A stretch of DNA of 64,000 nucleotides from Torymus aiolomorphi (taxonomy: Eukaryota > Arthropoda > Insecta > Hymenoptera > Torymidae). The stretch spans positions 178,884,104 through 178,948,103 of the forward strand of contig CM070873.1 in the NCBI GenBank assembly GCA_036365515.1, given 5' to 3'. Shown here one piece after another: positions 50,425 to 63,856 of this stretch. Positions within the stretch are counted from its first letter, which is position 1. Every line of letters starts with the position of its first letter. Below the pieces are notes generated by a model, which did no database searches, was not told the origin of the DNA, and saw nothing but the letters and a program-made list of their open reading frames with translations. A program made the translations under genes and the position numbers.

Positions 50425-53400
50425 TGTACACCCGAGGGAAGTTAATTCTTTCCGAACGTGCCGGGTGAATTCAAAATCTTGCAATCCCATTGGACTATTG
50501 AAATGTTATTAATCGCGGGATTAATCGGAAAATTTTTATAAAAACAATTACACCAAAAATATGTATAAAAATTACTTTTAATAAGAACGAATTACTTCAA
50601 AAGTTATAGTTTATACTGAAAAAAATTTAGCTGATTGTAGCTGGACAGCATGCCAAAACGTCACCTGATTATCAAGTGATTAGCACCTAAAAATCATGTT
50701 GATATTATCTCTTAAATAACATGGTTTTTACATTTTGCTATGAAAAATCGAGTTTTTCTCGCAGTCAAAGCAATTAATTAAAATTTTAAACTTTTATCTA
50801 TGATTAACATATGTATTAAAACCATGACCACATAAAAATATTTCATAAGTTCTTACGTAAGAACTTACGTAAGCTCTCATCACTCGGTGTGCGAATAAGT
50901 AAATTAAAAATTAAAAAATAAAGACATGTAACATACCTGTATATTGGAATAATATTATCATAAATGATATTGTTCTTAATGTGGAGAAAGGATAAATGAT
51001 GTTTAATGAGCAACGTGCTCGCGCTACTCGACACCGACCCATGATATAGCAAATTTACACGAGGCCGGAGCCGAGCGCGCCCACATGTACTCGATATTAG
51101 CTGCTACCAGAACAGTTGCGATGACGTCGGCCACAGTGCCAGGAGGCGATATCTTGGCGATGATATTGCTATTAAAAGAACAGAGAAGATACTTCACGTG
51201 GGGTCAGCAGATCAAATTTTAGAATCGTTAAGGCTTTGTGAGTTATAACTATAATAATTTTTATTCAACAAAAATGTTTCTGATTCTTTATTAAAAACTA
51301 TTTAAAATGTGCCCAGGAACAATATTGTAAACCCTCTTGAAAAGAATTCTATACTTTTTAAATATCAATAGAAACCAATAATTGGTATTTTTGTCAACCC
51401 GCTGAATTTCAGATCATAATATTATTCATATATCTCATGTTATGGATCTTGCCGCTGAAGTTTCTCAAAGCATGAAAAATCCATTAAACATCTATTTTCA
51501 ACAATATTTTCAACAGACTTATAAGTAATAGCACTTATATTTACTTTTCTAAATTTCCAATGGGAGCCGTTTACACTGTTAATAAACTCTCTTTGTAATC
51601 TTCATATCTATTCCAAATTCAATTTCATAAGTAATCTATTATTATATGTGCAAAAGCCAAAAGTAAAGTAATATGTAAAAAAGTTGCGATCAAAGTAGTT
51701 GAAAAACGATTTAGCAATTGTATACTCCAATGCGCAGACAAATACTTCTTACTCATTAATTTTCAAATACAATATGGTGTTCTTAGTAAGTCTTCGCTTC
51801 ATGTGAAATTTCATAAATTATGTAAATTACAATCTTATAAATCATTAAGATCCATAATCCAATTATTTAATTGTAATTTACACTGAATAGTTTATGAAAT
51901 TTCATGATGCGAAGGTTTAATAAGAAAACCATATTTTACTTGAAAATTATTGAGTAAGAAGTTCTTGTCTGGGCATTGGAATATACAATTGCTAAATTAT
52001 TTTTCAACTACGTTGATTGCAACTTGTTTACATAGTAATTTACTTTTAGCTTTCGCACACATAATAATAGATTACTTATAAAATTCTGTTTCGAGTAGAT
52101 ATCAAGAATACATGTAGAGTTTATTAACAGTGTAAGCGGCTTCCATTGAAAATGTAGGAAAGTAAATATAAATTTTATTACTTACAAGCCTTTCAAAAAT
52201 ATTGTTGAAAATAGATATTTAATGTATTTTTCATTTTATGACAATATTCAGCAACAAAATCCTCAAACTTTGCAAATGGATCATAAAATAAATATAAACA
52301 TATTCTACAAATAAAAAGCAAATTTTTTCCCAATGCTACAAATTACAAGCCACATTTTTAGCTAAAGCTAAAAGTAAATTAGTATAAAAAAGTTGCAATC
52401 AAAGTAGTTGAAAAACAATTTAGCAATTGTATACTCCATTACGCAGACAAATATTTCTTACTCAATAATTTTCAAATAAAATATGGTGCTCTTATTAAGC
52501 ATTCGCTTCATGTGAAAATTCATAAATTATGTAATTTACAATCTTACAAATCATTAAGATCCATAAGTCAATTATTTAATTGTAGTTTACACTGAAAAGT
52601 TTATCAAATTTCATGATGCGAAGGTTTAGTAAGAAAACCATATTTTATTTGAAAATTATTGAGTAAGAAGTTCTGGTATGGGTATTGGAATATACAATTG
52701 CTAAATTATTTTTCAACTACTTTGATTGCAGCTTTTTTACATAGTAATTTACTTTTAGCTTCGGCACACATAATAATAGATTATTTATAAAATTCTGTTT
52801 CGAATAGATATCAAGAATACTTGTAGAGTTTATTAACAGTGTAAGCGGCTTCCATTGAAAATGTAGGAAAGTAAATATAAATTTTATTACTTACAAGCCT
52901 TTCAAAAATATTGTTGAAAATAGATATTTAATGTATTTTTCATTTTATGACAATATTCAGCAACAAAATCCTCAATCTTTGCAAATAGATCATAAAATAA
53001 ATATAAACATATTCTACAAATAAAAAGCAAATTTTTTCCTAATGCCACATTTTTTGCCAAAGCTAAAAGTAAATTACTGTAAAAAAGTTGCAATCAAAGT
53101 AGTTGAAAAACAATTTAGCAGTTGTATACTCCATTACACAGACAAATATTTCTTACTCAATAATTTTCAAATAAAATGTGGTGCTCTTATTAAGCCCTCG
53201 CTTCATGTGAAAATTCATAAATTATGTAATTTACAATCTTACAAATCATTAAGATCCATAAGACAATTATTTAATTGTAGTTTACACTAAAAAGTTTATC
53301 AAATTTCATGATGCGAAGGTTTAGTAAGAAAACCATATTTTATTTGAAAATTATTGAGAAAAAGTTCTTGTGTGGGTATTAGAATATACAATTGCTAAAT

Positions 53401-54002
53401 TGTTTTTCAACTACTTTGATTGCAACTTTTTTACATAGTAATTTACTTTTAGCTTTCGCACACATAATAATAGATATTACTTATAAGATTCAGGTTTGAG
53501 TAGATATCAAGAATACATATAGAGTTTATTAACAGTGTAAGCCGCTGAATAAGTTAAAATTCATGTATGTAAATTCTGATATTACTAGCTTACATGTTAT
53601 ACGTTCAAAATAAGCAATGAAGGGGCCAACCCGTTACCACACCACATCCACTGAAAGCGAAGGCCAGATCGAGGCACATATTGGTACTTAGTAGCACTAC
53701 ATACTGTTGAGAACATCCTCAGCCTGATGGTTGAGAATCATTCATCTCTTCTGCTGATTCAGATACCTCCAACAAGAGAAAAGTACAAACAGCCCACCCA
53801 CCCATTAAAAAGGTTAGGAGTGAGAAAGAACTTACATAATCTATGCTTTACCGCCGACTCCGCTGTCTTACTGTCTGAGAGGAGTCACCACCAAACGATG
53901 GACGTGAAGAAGGAACCAATTTACCCACCAGGACACCGTACTGCAGCAGCCGCTGTCATCGTTGCGAATGCCGAACAAGACACGTGCACGGCAGCGTCGG
54001 AC
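50425..54002 (+). repeat. Left arm of the giant palindrome
   Basis: Outer zone 50425-51450 includes a short palindrome AGTTCTTACGTAAGAACT (50849-50866) and GC-rich GGCCGGAGCCGAGCGCGCC (51064-51082). 51660-53560 is three units of ~700 bp (motif AAAGTTGCRATCAAAGTAG at about 51682, 52390 and 53085), each internally an inverted repeat. The inner zone 53600-54002 is GC-richer (CATCCACTGAAAGCGAAGGC to GGCAGCGTCGGAC). Confidence 0.88.
53042..53290 (+). other. ORF conserved in each ~700-bp unit of the arms
   Basis: About 65 codons (KKVAIKVVEKQFS..., HVKIHKLCNLQSYKSLRSI) end at TAA near 53288. The equivalent frame is open in the units starting near 51682 and 52390, with mostly conservative substitutions. 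It may be the fossil of a coding exon caught in the palindrome. No family was recognised. Confidence 0.35.
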
Positions 54003-54086
54003 AGCCTTCTTAGGGACGAGACGATTATACCCCAAGCGGCCGGGAGCGCCACCAGCTGACTGAATTGTTTGTATAGGTAGACCAAC
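54003..54086. other. Spacer of the giant palindrome
   Basis: 84 bases, GC-rich (CCAAGCGGCCGGGAGCGCC), unpaired between the arms. It is the only unique sequence of the element apart from arm divergence. Confidence 0.85.
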
Positions 54087-57000
54087 GTCCGACGCTGCCG
54101 TACACGTGTCTTGTTCGACATTCGCAACGATATGACAGCGGCTGCTGCAGTACGGTGTCCTGGTGGGTGTTGGTTCATTCTTCGCGTCCATCGTTCGGTG
54201 GTGATTCATCTGAGACAATAAAACAACGCAGTCGGCGGTAACGCATAGATTCTGTAAGTTCGTTCTCACTCCTAACCTCTTTAATGGGTGGGTGGGCTGT
54301 TTGTACTTTTCTCTTGTTGGAGGTACCTGAGGCAGCAGAAAAGATGAATGATTCTCAACCATCAGACTGAGGATGTTCTCAACAGTATGTAGTGCTACTA
54401 AGTACCAATATGTGCCTCGATCTGGCCTTGGCTTTCAATGGATGTGGTGTGGTAACGGGTTGGCCCCTTCATTGCTTATTTTGAACGTATAACATGTAAG
54501 CTAGTAATATCAGAATTTACATACATGAATTTTAACTTATTCAGCGGCTTACACTGTTAATAAACTCTATATGTATTCTTGATATCTACTCAAACCTGAA
54601 TCTTATAAGTAATCTATTATTATGTGTGCGAAAGCTAAAAGTAAATTACTATGTAAAAAGTTGAAATCAAAGTAATTGAAAAACAATTTAGCAATTGTAT
54701 ATTCCAATACCCAGACAAGAACTTTTTCTCAATAATTTTCAAATAAAATATGGTTTTCTTACTTAACCTTTGCATCATGAAATTTGATAAACTTTTCAGT
54801 GTAAACTACAATTAAATAATTGACTTATGGATCTTAATGATTTGTAAGATTGTAAATTACATAATTTATGAATTTTCACATGAAGCGAAGGCTTAATAAG
54901 AGCACCATATTTTATTTGAAAATTATTGAGTAAGAAATATTTGTCTGCGTAATGGAGTATACAATTGCTAAATTGTTTTTCAACTACTTTGATTCCAACT
55001 TTTTTACACTAATTTACTTTTAGCTTTGGCAAAAAATGTGGCATTAGGAAAAAATTTGCTTTTTATTTGTAGAATATGTTTATATTTATTTTATGATCCA
55101 TTTGCAAAGGTTGAGGATTTTGTTGCTGAATATTGTCATAAAATGAAAAATACATTAAATATCTATTTTCAACAATATTTTTGAAAGGCTTGTAAGTAAT
55201 AAAATTTATATTTACTTTCCTACATTTTCAATGGAAGCCGCTTACACTGTTAATAAACTCTACATGTATTCTTGATATCTACACGAAACAGAATTTTATA
55301 AATAATCTATTATTATGTGTGCCGAAGCTAAAAGTAAATTACTATGTAAAAAAGTTGCAATCAAAGTAGTTGAAAAATAATTTAGCCATTTATATTCCAA
55401 TACCCAGACCAGAACTTCTTACTCAATAATTTTCAAATAAAATATGGTTTTCTTACTAAACCTTCGCATCATGAAATTTGATAAACTTTTTAGTGTAAAC
55501 TACAATTAAATAATTGACTTATGGATCTTAATGATTTGTAAGATTGTAAATTACATAATTTATGAATTTTCACATGAAGCGAATGCTTAATAAGAGCACC
55601 ATATTTTATTTGAAAATTATTGAGTAAGAAATATTTGTCTGCGTAATGGAGTATACAATTGCTAAATTGTTTTTCAACTACTTTGATTGCAACTTTTATA
55701 CTAATTTACTTTTAGCTTTAGCTAAAAATGTGGCTTGTAATTTGTAGCATTGGGAAAAAATTTGCTTTTTATTTGTAGAATATGTTTATATTTATTTTAT
55801 GATCCATTTGCATAGTTTGAGGATTTTGTTGCTGAATATTGTCATAAAATGAAAAATACATTAAATATCTATTTTCAATAATATTTTTGAAAGGCTTGTA
55901 AGTAATAAAATTTATATTTACTTTCCTACATTTTCAATGGAAGCCGCTTACACTGTTAATAAACTCTACATGTATTCTTGATATCTACTCGAAACAGAAT
56001 TTTATAAGTAATCTATTATTATGTGTGCCAAAGCTAAAAGTAAATTACTATGTAAAAAAGTTGCAAACAACGTAGTTGAAAAATAATTTAGCAATTGTAT
56101 ATTTCAATGCCCAGACAAGAACTTCTTACTCAATAATTTTCAAGTAAAATATGGTTTTCTTATTAAACCTTCGCATCATGAAATTTCATAAACTATTCAG
56201 TGTAAATTACAATTAAATAATTGGATTATGGATCTTAATGATTTATAAGATTGTAATTTACATAATTTATGAAATTTCACATGAAGCGAAGACTTACTAA
56301 GAACACCATATTGTATTTGAAAATTAATGAGTAAGAAGTATTTGTCTGCGCATTGGAGTATACAATTGCTAAATCGTTTTTCAACTACTTTGATTGCAAC
56401 ATTTTTACATATTAATTTACTTTTGGCTTTTGCACATATAATAATAGATTACTTATGAAATTGAATTTGGAATAGATATGAAGATTAGAAAGAGAGTTTA
56501 TTAACAGTGTAAATGGCTCCCATTGGAAATTTAGGAAAGTAAATATAAGTGTTATTACTTATAAGTCTGTTGAAAATATTGTTGAAAATAGATGTTTAAT
56601 GGATTTTTCATGCTTTGAGCAACTTTAGCGGCAAGATCCATAACATGAGATATATGAATAATATTATGATCTGAAATCCAGCGGGTTGACAAAAATACCA
56701 ATTATTGGTTTATATTGATATTTAAAAAATAAAGAATTCTTTTCAAGACGGTTTACCAATATTGTTCCTGCACACATTTTAAATAGTTTGTAATAAAGAG
56801 TCAGAAACATTTTTGTTGAATAAAAATTATTATAGTTATAATTCACAAAGCCTAAAGGATTCAAAAATTTGATCTGCTGACCCCATGTGAAATATCTTCT
56901 CTGTTCTTTTAATATCAATATCATCGTCAAGATTTCGCCTCCTCGTAGTGTGGCCGACGTCGTCGCAACTGTTCATGGTAGCAGCTAATATCGAAGTACA

Positions 57001-57661
57001 CGTGGGCGCGCTCGGCTCCGACCTCGTGTAAATTTGCTATATCACGGGTCGGTGTCGAGTAGCGCGAGCACGTGGCTCATTAAACATCATTTATCCTTTC
57101 TCCACATTAAGAACAATATCATTTATGATAATATTATTCCAATATACATGTATGTTACATGTCTTTATTTTTTAATTTTTAATTTACTTATTCGCACACC
57201 GAGTGATGAGAGCTTACGTAAGTTCTCACGTAAGAACTTACGAAATATTTTTATGTGGGCATGGTTATAATACATATGTTAATCATAGATAAAAGTTTAA
57301 AAATTTAATTAATTGCTTTGACTGCGAGAAAAACTCGATTTTTCATAGCAAAATGTAAAAACAATGTTATTTAAGAGATAATATCAACATGATTTTTAGG
57401 TGCTAATCACCTGATAATCAGGTGACGTTTTGGCATGATGTCCAGCTGAAATCAGCTAAATTTTTTCAGTATAATCTATAACTTTTGAAAGTAATTCGTT
57501 CTTATTAAAAGTAATTTTTATACATATTTTTGGTGTAATTGTTTTTATAAAAATTTTCCGATTAATCGCGCGATTAATAACACTTGAATAGTCCAATGGG
57601 ATTGCAAGATTTTGAATTCACCCGGCACGTTCGGAAAGAATTAACTTCCCTCGGGTGTACA
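54087..57661 (-). repeat. Right arm of the giant palindrome
   Basis: Mirror of the left arm: inner GC-richer zone to about 54490, three ~700-bp inverted-repeat units to about 56480, then the outer zone with GCGCGCTCGGCTCCGACCTC (57007) and the palindrome TTCTTACG. Differences from the left arm are mainly substitutions and small indels. Confidence 0.88.
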
Positions 57662-58260
57662 CGGAAAAAAATTAACGACTGGAAAAGCACTTATGATACA
57701 AGACTGCTTCGTTAAATAAGAATTAGTGACACGACAGCTCTGAATTTTGAGCGCGTAAAGCTTGTTGTCAAAAGTGCCGAAAAAGATAGAAGACCATCGC
57801 TGTTTTAGCACTCGCTCCGAACAGAACAAGCTCGTTGTGTTTAATGCCGGATGGGATATTTCGAGAGAGCGCGTCCAGCTCGAAACAAGTACCGACAGAG
57901 TTTGTCACCGCGGCGAGGTATACGAGCTCAGCGTACTAGTCGAATAGGCTCACGGGGCTGGCCGGGAGAGCACAGGGCATTTCGAGCGACGTGCCGTCGG
58001 GCGGCAGAGCGCGCTCAGCACGAGACGAGTAGGGGAGAGCGCTCCCTACTCCAACTAATCCAGGAGCCTACCGAAAAGTGGCCGCTCGCCACTTGCGACT
58101 GTTTGGAAGACCTCGCGGCGCTCGGAGCCCCATACGATCGTCTAGCAGAGCGCGTTCAGTAGGGTAAGAGTGGCGACAGCCCTCCGCACTACAGCTACCT
58201 TTGTCAGCTCGATCAACTTGTGCATTTGTCTACCGCGGCAGACATCGTTTATTAAATCGG
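57662..58260. other. GC-rich patch, no gene recognised
   Basis: 57840-58225 is strikingly GC-rich against AT-rich neighbours. Frames at 57762-57947 and 57851-58162 match nothing I recognise. A tract with TTTATTAAATCGG repeated at about 58248 and 58280 follows. It may be an LTR or leader remnant or part of a host promoter region; no LTR partner is visible in the window. The start (CACGGAAAAAAATTAAC at 57660) resembles the end of the element at 62247. Confidence 0.4.
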
Positions 58261-60489
58261 CTTCGCAGAGAAGAAATTCGTTTATTAAATCGGTTTAATT
58301 TATTATATTTATTGCTTTTACATTTATGAATATGTTAGGTAATAAACAAAAACAAATTTTTCAGAAAATGCTTTTATTGGACAAATAAGTAAAAATTATA
58401 ATTTTTGAAAAACCTTATTACAAATATATTGAAATGAAAGAAAAACAATTTATCTCGATTGATTTATATTTTCAATATTTTCAATAATAATGCATAACTA
58501 CTATATTTCTTCAATTCATTTCAAAATGCAGCGCAATCATTACACTCACATTTTGTTATCTTTCCTATAAAATAAAATTAGTAAGTAGTTTTTCTATTAC
58601 TGATCTAGGGAATATGCAAATAAAAAGGGTTTCATCGTGCTGTTAATTAGACAGTTATACTATCTATTTTCTAACTTATTAGCCTTTTCATATAAATAAA
58701 TTTCTACTTAGATAATGTGGCTTCAGTTATACCTGTATTAAATTGAATAAACAAGGTATCAATTCAGAAATCTTATTTCCGTGATTCTAGTAATCAATTA
58801 TAATAGTTTATTGTTGATCGCTGCATAATATTCACTTACAAAATTGTATACGTTTCTATTACAATCTACGTAATTCCCACAAATACACAATTTTTTTGCG
58901 AAAGAGCGAAAATTTAAAATTGATTTCAAATCCTCGCTAAAGAGCACGCCCAGCGCGCTTGAACTGGCTAATCTTTTTAAACATATGAACTGCATCGCAT
59001 TCTCTTATCCCCATCGACAGATTCAGATATTTCTTTAAAATAAGTGTTTTAAACTTATTTTTATTACATTATTATAAAGTATTTCCTTGATTACATTCAT
59101 ATTGTAAATATTATCTTCTATATTTTCGAGAAGTATAATTTATATGGAAGACTTTATTATATATAAGTATTTTTATACCACTCTAATCTTAACATCATAA
59201 CTTTAATCATTATTCGGCTCTCGTGGTATAAAATACGGTCCGAAACTGCGGTGCTTATGAGAATTTTTACTTCATGCGACTTTTGGCACGAAAAATTTGT
59301 CTTCATCTTGAGTGATTAAATGGATTGTATTTTTAACCCTTTTCTTACGTTACCTTTGATTGCTTATATTTTCCTGAAAAATCAATATTTTTTAACGAAT
59401 CAGAGCTTAAATTTTAGCTCTTACTATCCACTTTTATAATTTTTTTTCTCGTTTTCGTATCTTAAATACTTGCAATGTGACAGTCAATACAAGAGACACC
59501 ATTTTTTTAACGAAATAGAGGATATTTGAGATGAGATTGCCCATATCTCAAGAAAAAGAGCCTATGAGATGGAATTTGTCAGACTGGGCTTCATTTTTAG
59601 GTACCAGAAATCGACTCTCCAATGCTCACGAAAATCTGATTCCCGGAGGGTGTGCACTCTCCTTGTAAGATCTCAAAACGTTTTCACAAAAGTCATTTTT
59701 TTAATAGTTTAAAGAAATAAAAAATTCATCCAAGTGCGCACAGAAATAATGAAAAATTGATGTTTGTTTTTAGTTTCATGAAAGTGCGTTCGTTCATAAT
59801 TACCTTTATAGCAGGACATGTTCATACAACCATAATTTAGTAAAATTTCTTTTTCTTCGTCCCCTAGCCGAAAGTACGGTCTTCCCGGCTCGATTTGGCG
59901 CCGGGAAGAGCGACTTTTGTGGCCGCTCTTTGTTGATCGTTGCGTGGCAACGTCCGCGACAGCGCACGTGTTGTAACCTAAACTATGCTAAACCTTCCAA
60001 ATGTGATGACAAGAAAATCATTTGTAAAATCGGAAAATTGAAAAGATATAGGCGTATTAAATTAATTTTATGTTATTATTAACATATTGAACAATATATT
60101 TATAACTCTGATAATCAATTATGTTCTTATATTGCATACACGTTGTCAGAAAGCTTCTATACATATATAGACATGATGTTTACATTTTGAGTTTCAAGAC
60201 ATGGTGTAGCTATATACTTATATGTGAAAGTTTGTTGACTCTCATGCTATAATGTATGGCTTATGGGATAGAAAAAGACAAACAGAGAAACCATTGAGAG
60301 GTTGTTCTGTAGTTGAAATGAGTATCAATTAAGTATGTACATATTGTTGGTCCATCATCTTTTTTAAGTATTTGTTGCTAGTGTTTTTGATGCCCGTCCA
60401 TATTTCTATGTTTCAAAAATGTACTTGTCTATATAAAATAATAATTGATTCCACTTCTTTCATGTGTTTGTTTTAAACTATAATATTCT
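58261..60489. other. AT-rich, no gene seen
   Basis: No supported coding sequence. A small GC-richer patch near 59870-60000 contains CTTCCCGGC...GCCGGGAAG (59882-59917), a short hairpin. Confidence 0.45.
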
Positions 60490-60590
60490 TTTGGGGGTGA
60501 GAGGGAGAGAAAGAGAGAGATGGTGAGAAAGGGTGAGAAAGAGAGAGGAGAGAGAGGGAGGGAGAGAGAGAGAGAGAGGGAGAGAGAGAT
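60490..60590. repeat. GA-rich microsatellite
   Basis: GAGAGA/GAAAGAGAG repeats; frames across it are artefacts. Confidence 0.95.
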
Positions 60591-62010
<1,420 letters not shown>

Positions 62011-62246
62011 CCATGATCAAGAATCAAGCGCAGTAGCGCCGCACTTCGTACGCCGTTAGTACTGAAATATAACTATATTCTGATACGATTTGACATCAAC
62101 TACAGCCAGGCTGTCTTTCCCCCAGGCTGCGAAAAATTTTCACTAGAGGCTGAAGGAAAAAAATATTTTGATTTCGCGGCGACAAAAACTTTATAGCTTG
62201 ATAGCTTCAATACGAAAGCATCTTTCACGAAGAAACTTCACAAGTA

Positions 62247-63230
62247 CACGGAAAAAAATAAACAGTAGGTCTTACTGTTTCGCACAAGTAAAATCTACTT
62301 TCTTAAGAAAAAGTAAAAATTGCTTTATAAAATCAGTAAAATCAACATTTCATACAGTAAAAACTACAGTTTATTTGAAAAGTAGAATCTACTTTTTAAA
62401 AAAGTAGAATATACTTTTTAAAAAAATAGAATCTACTTTTTAAAAAAGGAGAATCTACTGTTAAGATGAATTAAGTTCTAGATGCTCATTGTTAATGAAT
62501 TTGCAATGGTTTTATAAAAAATTATAAATAAATAAAAATTATAAAAAATTACATGCTAACACATACTGCGTGAATATGAAATGTTTTTATTGGTACATGA
62601 GCAAATCTTTGAAACCGTCACAGTTTTTGTGTCACAGAACTCGAAAAAAATTTTTTTTGGAGCACATCTTTCGGACAAGTTTTTTCTCAATCTCTATACC
62701 ATATATTATAAGAAAAAATAGTTGAACAAGCGAAAGCGGGTTTGTGACAAAGTTTTAAATGCATATGAATTTTTGTTTGGGAATTTAACATGGGAAAAAT
62801 TGACGAAAAGTGGTCATTGATGAATAACCAATAACAAGCTATTCAGTAAGCCAAACCAAATTCCACAAAGAAGCGATTCAAGTTGAACAATAGAGCTTTA
62901 ATTTAAGTTGTGAATCGCTAAAATCGATCGATTCTGTGCAAAACTATGTGAAATTGAAAATGGCGAAAAATGACAAAAATTTGGAAAATTACGCGGACTT
63001 AGAAAAAATCGCTCATTCCGAAATTCCATTTTAGAAAAAGTAGAAACTACTTTTCAGAAAAAGTAGAAACTAATTTTTACTCCAGAAAGCAGATATTATT
63101 TTACCGAAAAGTAAATTCTACTTTACTATAAAGCTGTTTCTACTGATACTTATGAAAGTAAAATTAACTTGCCATTTTACAGTAAAATTTACTGTCTAAA
63201 AAGTAGAATTTACTGTTTATTTTTTCCCTG
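62247..63230. mobile_element. 984-bp TA-flanked inverted-repeat element
   Basis: The left end CACGGAAAAAAATAAACAGT and the right end in reverse complement CAGGGAAAAAATAAACAGTA match, with TA outside both ends (62245-62246 and 63231-63232). Both subterminal zones are full of imperfect palindromes built on GTAGAATCTAC / AGTAAAATTTACT: at least four on the left (62370-62460) and several on the right (63035-63215). The middle is unrelated AT-rich DNA with no transposase. TA flanks suggest a Tc1/mariner- or other TA-targeting helper. Confidence 0.75.
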
Positions 63231-63355
63231 TAGAATGTAAATGAAAAATGCTTTCTAATTGAGTACCTCATGCGCGGTATCTCCGTATATAAAAAATGAT
63301 AAGGTAAATATGACAAAAAAAAGTAGGGTTAGAATATCACACTAAAGAATAAAGG

Positions 63356-63845
63356 GTGCGCCGACGCCCCGCTTGCTCGTCTGTCACTTCGTTCCTTATA
63401 CTTGCCAAGCAGGGCGCTGCCGCGCCCTTTGATAATGAAATAAAAGAAACTGAGTCAAAATTGAGTTTAGCAGGGAGAATTACTATATATGGAGACTCAA
63501 ATTGTATTGATGATAGTCATTTCCAGAAATTTTTTATCACCATCCAAATTTTTATAAATTTTATTATTGGTGGTATAGCATGCTTCTGGATGTTCGATGC
63601 AATTTTGGAATATACTACTACTGGACGAATTCCATCAGTCTTTATAGAGGAAGAAAATAGGATTAAAAACAAAAAAAAATATTATGGCATTAGGCGCAAC
63701 AGCCCTTCCCAGACGCATGGAAGATAGTCACCTCAACCGTCATAGTAAAGTGTTAGAACCACCAGGTTCAGACAAGGTTTATTGAATACTCCCTTTGTGT
63801 ACAATTTCAACTTTGGCCACACCAGAACCAGTTAACGAAACTGCA
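63356..63845 (+). pseudogene. Fragment of site-1 protease-like gene (MBTPS1)
   Basis: SLAGRITIYGDSNCIDDSHF (63460-63530) and CFWMFDAILEY (63581-63613) match the conserved C-terminal luminal part of membrane-bound transcription factor site-1 protease (GRI..YGDSNCLDDSH..CFWLLDALLQY). About 17 extra codons separate the two blocks, in frame. Past a frameshift near 63680, MEDSHLNRHSKVLE (63717-63758), a TGA at 63783, and PVNETAP (about 63826-63846) match the following conserved segments. The catalytic protease domain is absent. It is a decayed partial copy; the identification is from memory of the family. Confidence 0.7.
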
Positions 63846-63856
63846 CCAGTGTAAAT

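Larger units (their letters stand above)
50425..57661. mobile_element. 7.2-kb giant palindrome (foldback-like element)
   Basis: Left arm 50425-54002 and right arm 54087-57661 are reverse complements over about 3.58 kb with an 84-bp spacer (54003-54086). Arm lengths agree to within a few bases and identity is around nine in ten where I compared by eye. The outer ends read CACCCGAGGGAAGTTAATTC with TA outside each (TGTACACCC / GGGTGTACA), so a TA duplication is possible. No transposase is visible. Each arm has an outer unique zone, three ~700-bp units and a GC-richer inner zone next to the spacer. It could be a foldback transposon, a hairpin-derived inverted duplication or an assembly artefact; similar arm ages and clean ends favour a mobile element. 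Confidence 0.88.

Noticed and set aside
53727..54362. Frames of 110-164 codons in the palindrome core
   Set aside because: Mirror images of each other in the two arms, no known domain, and they cross the spacer in opposite directions; not convincing genes.
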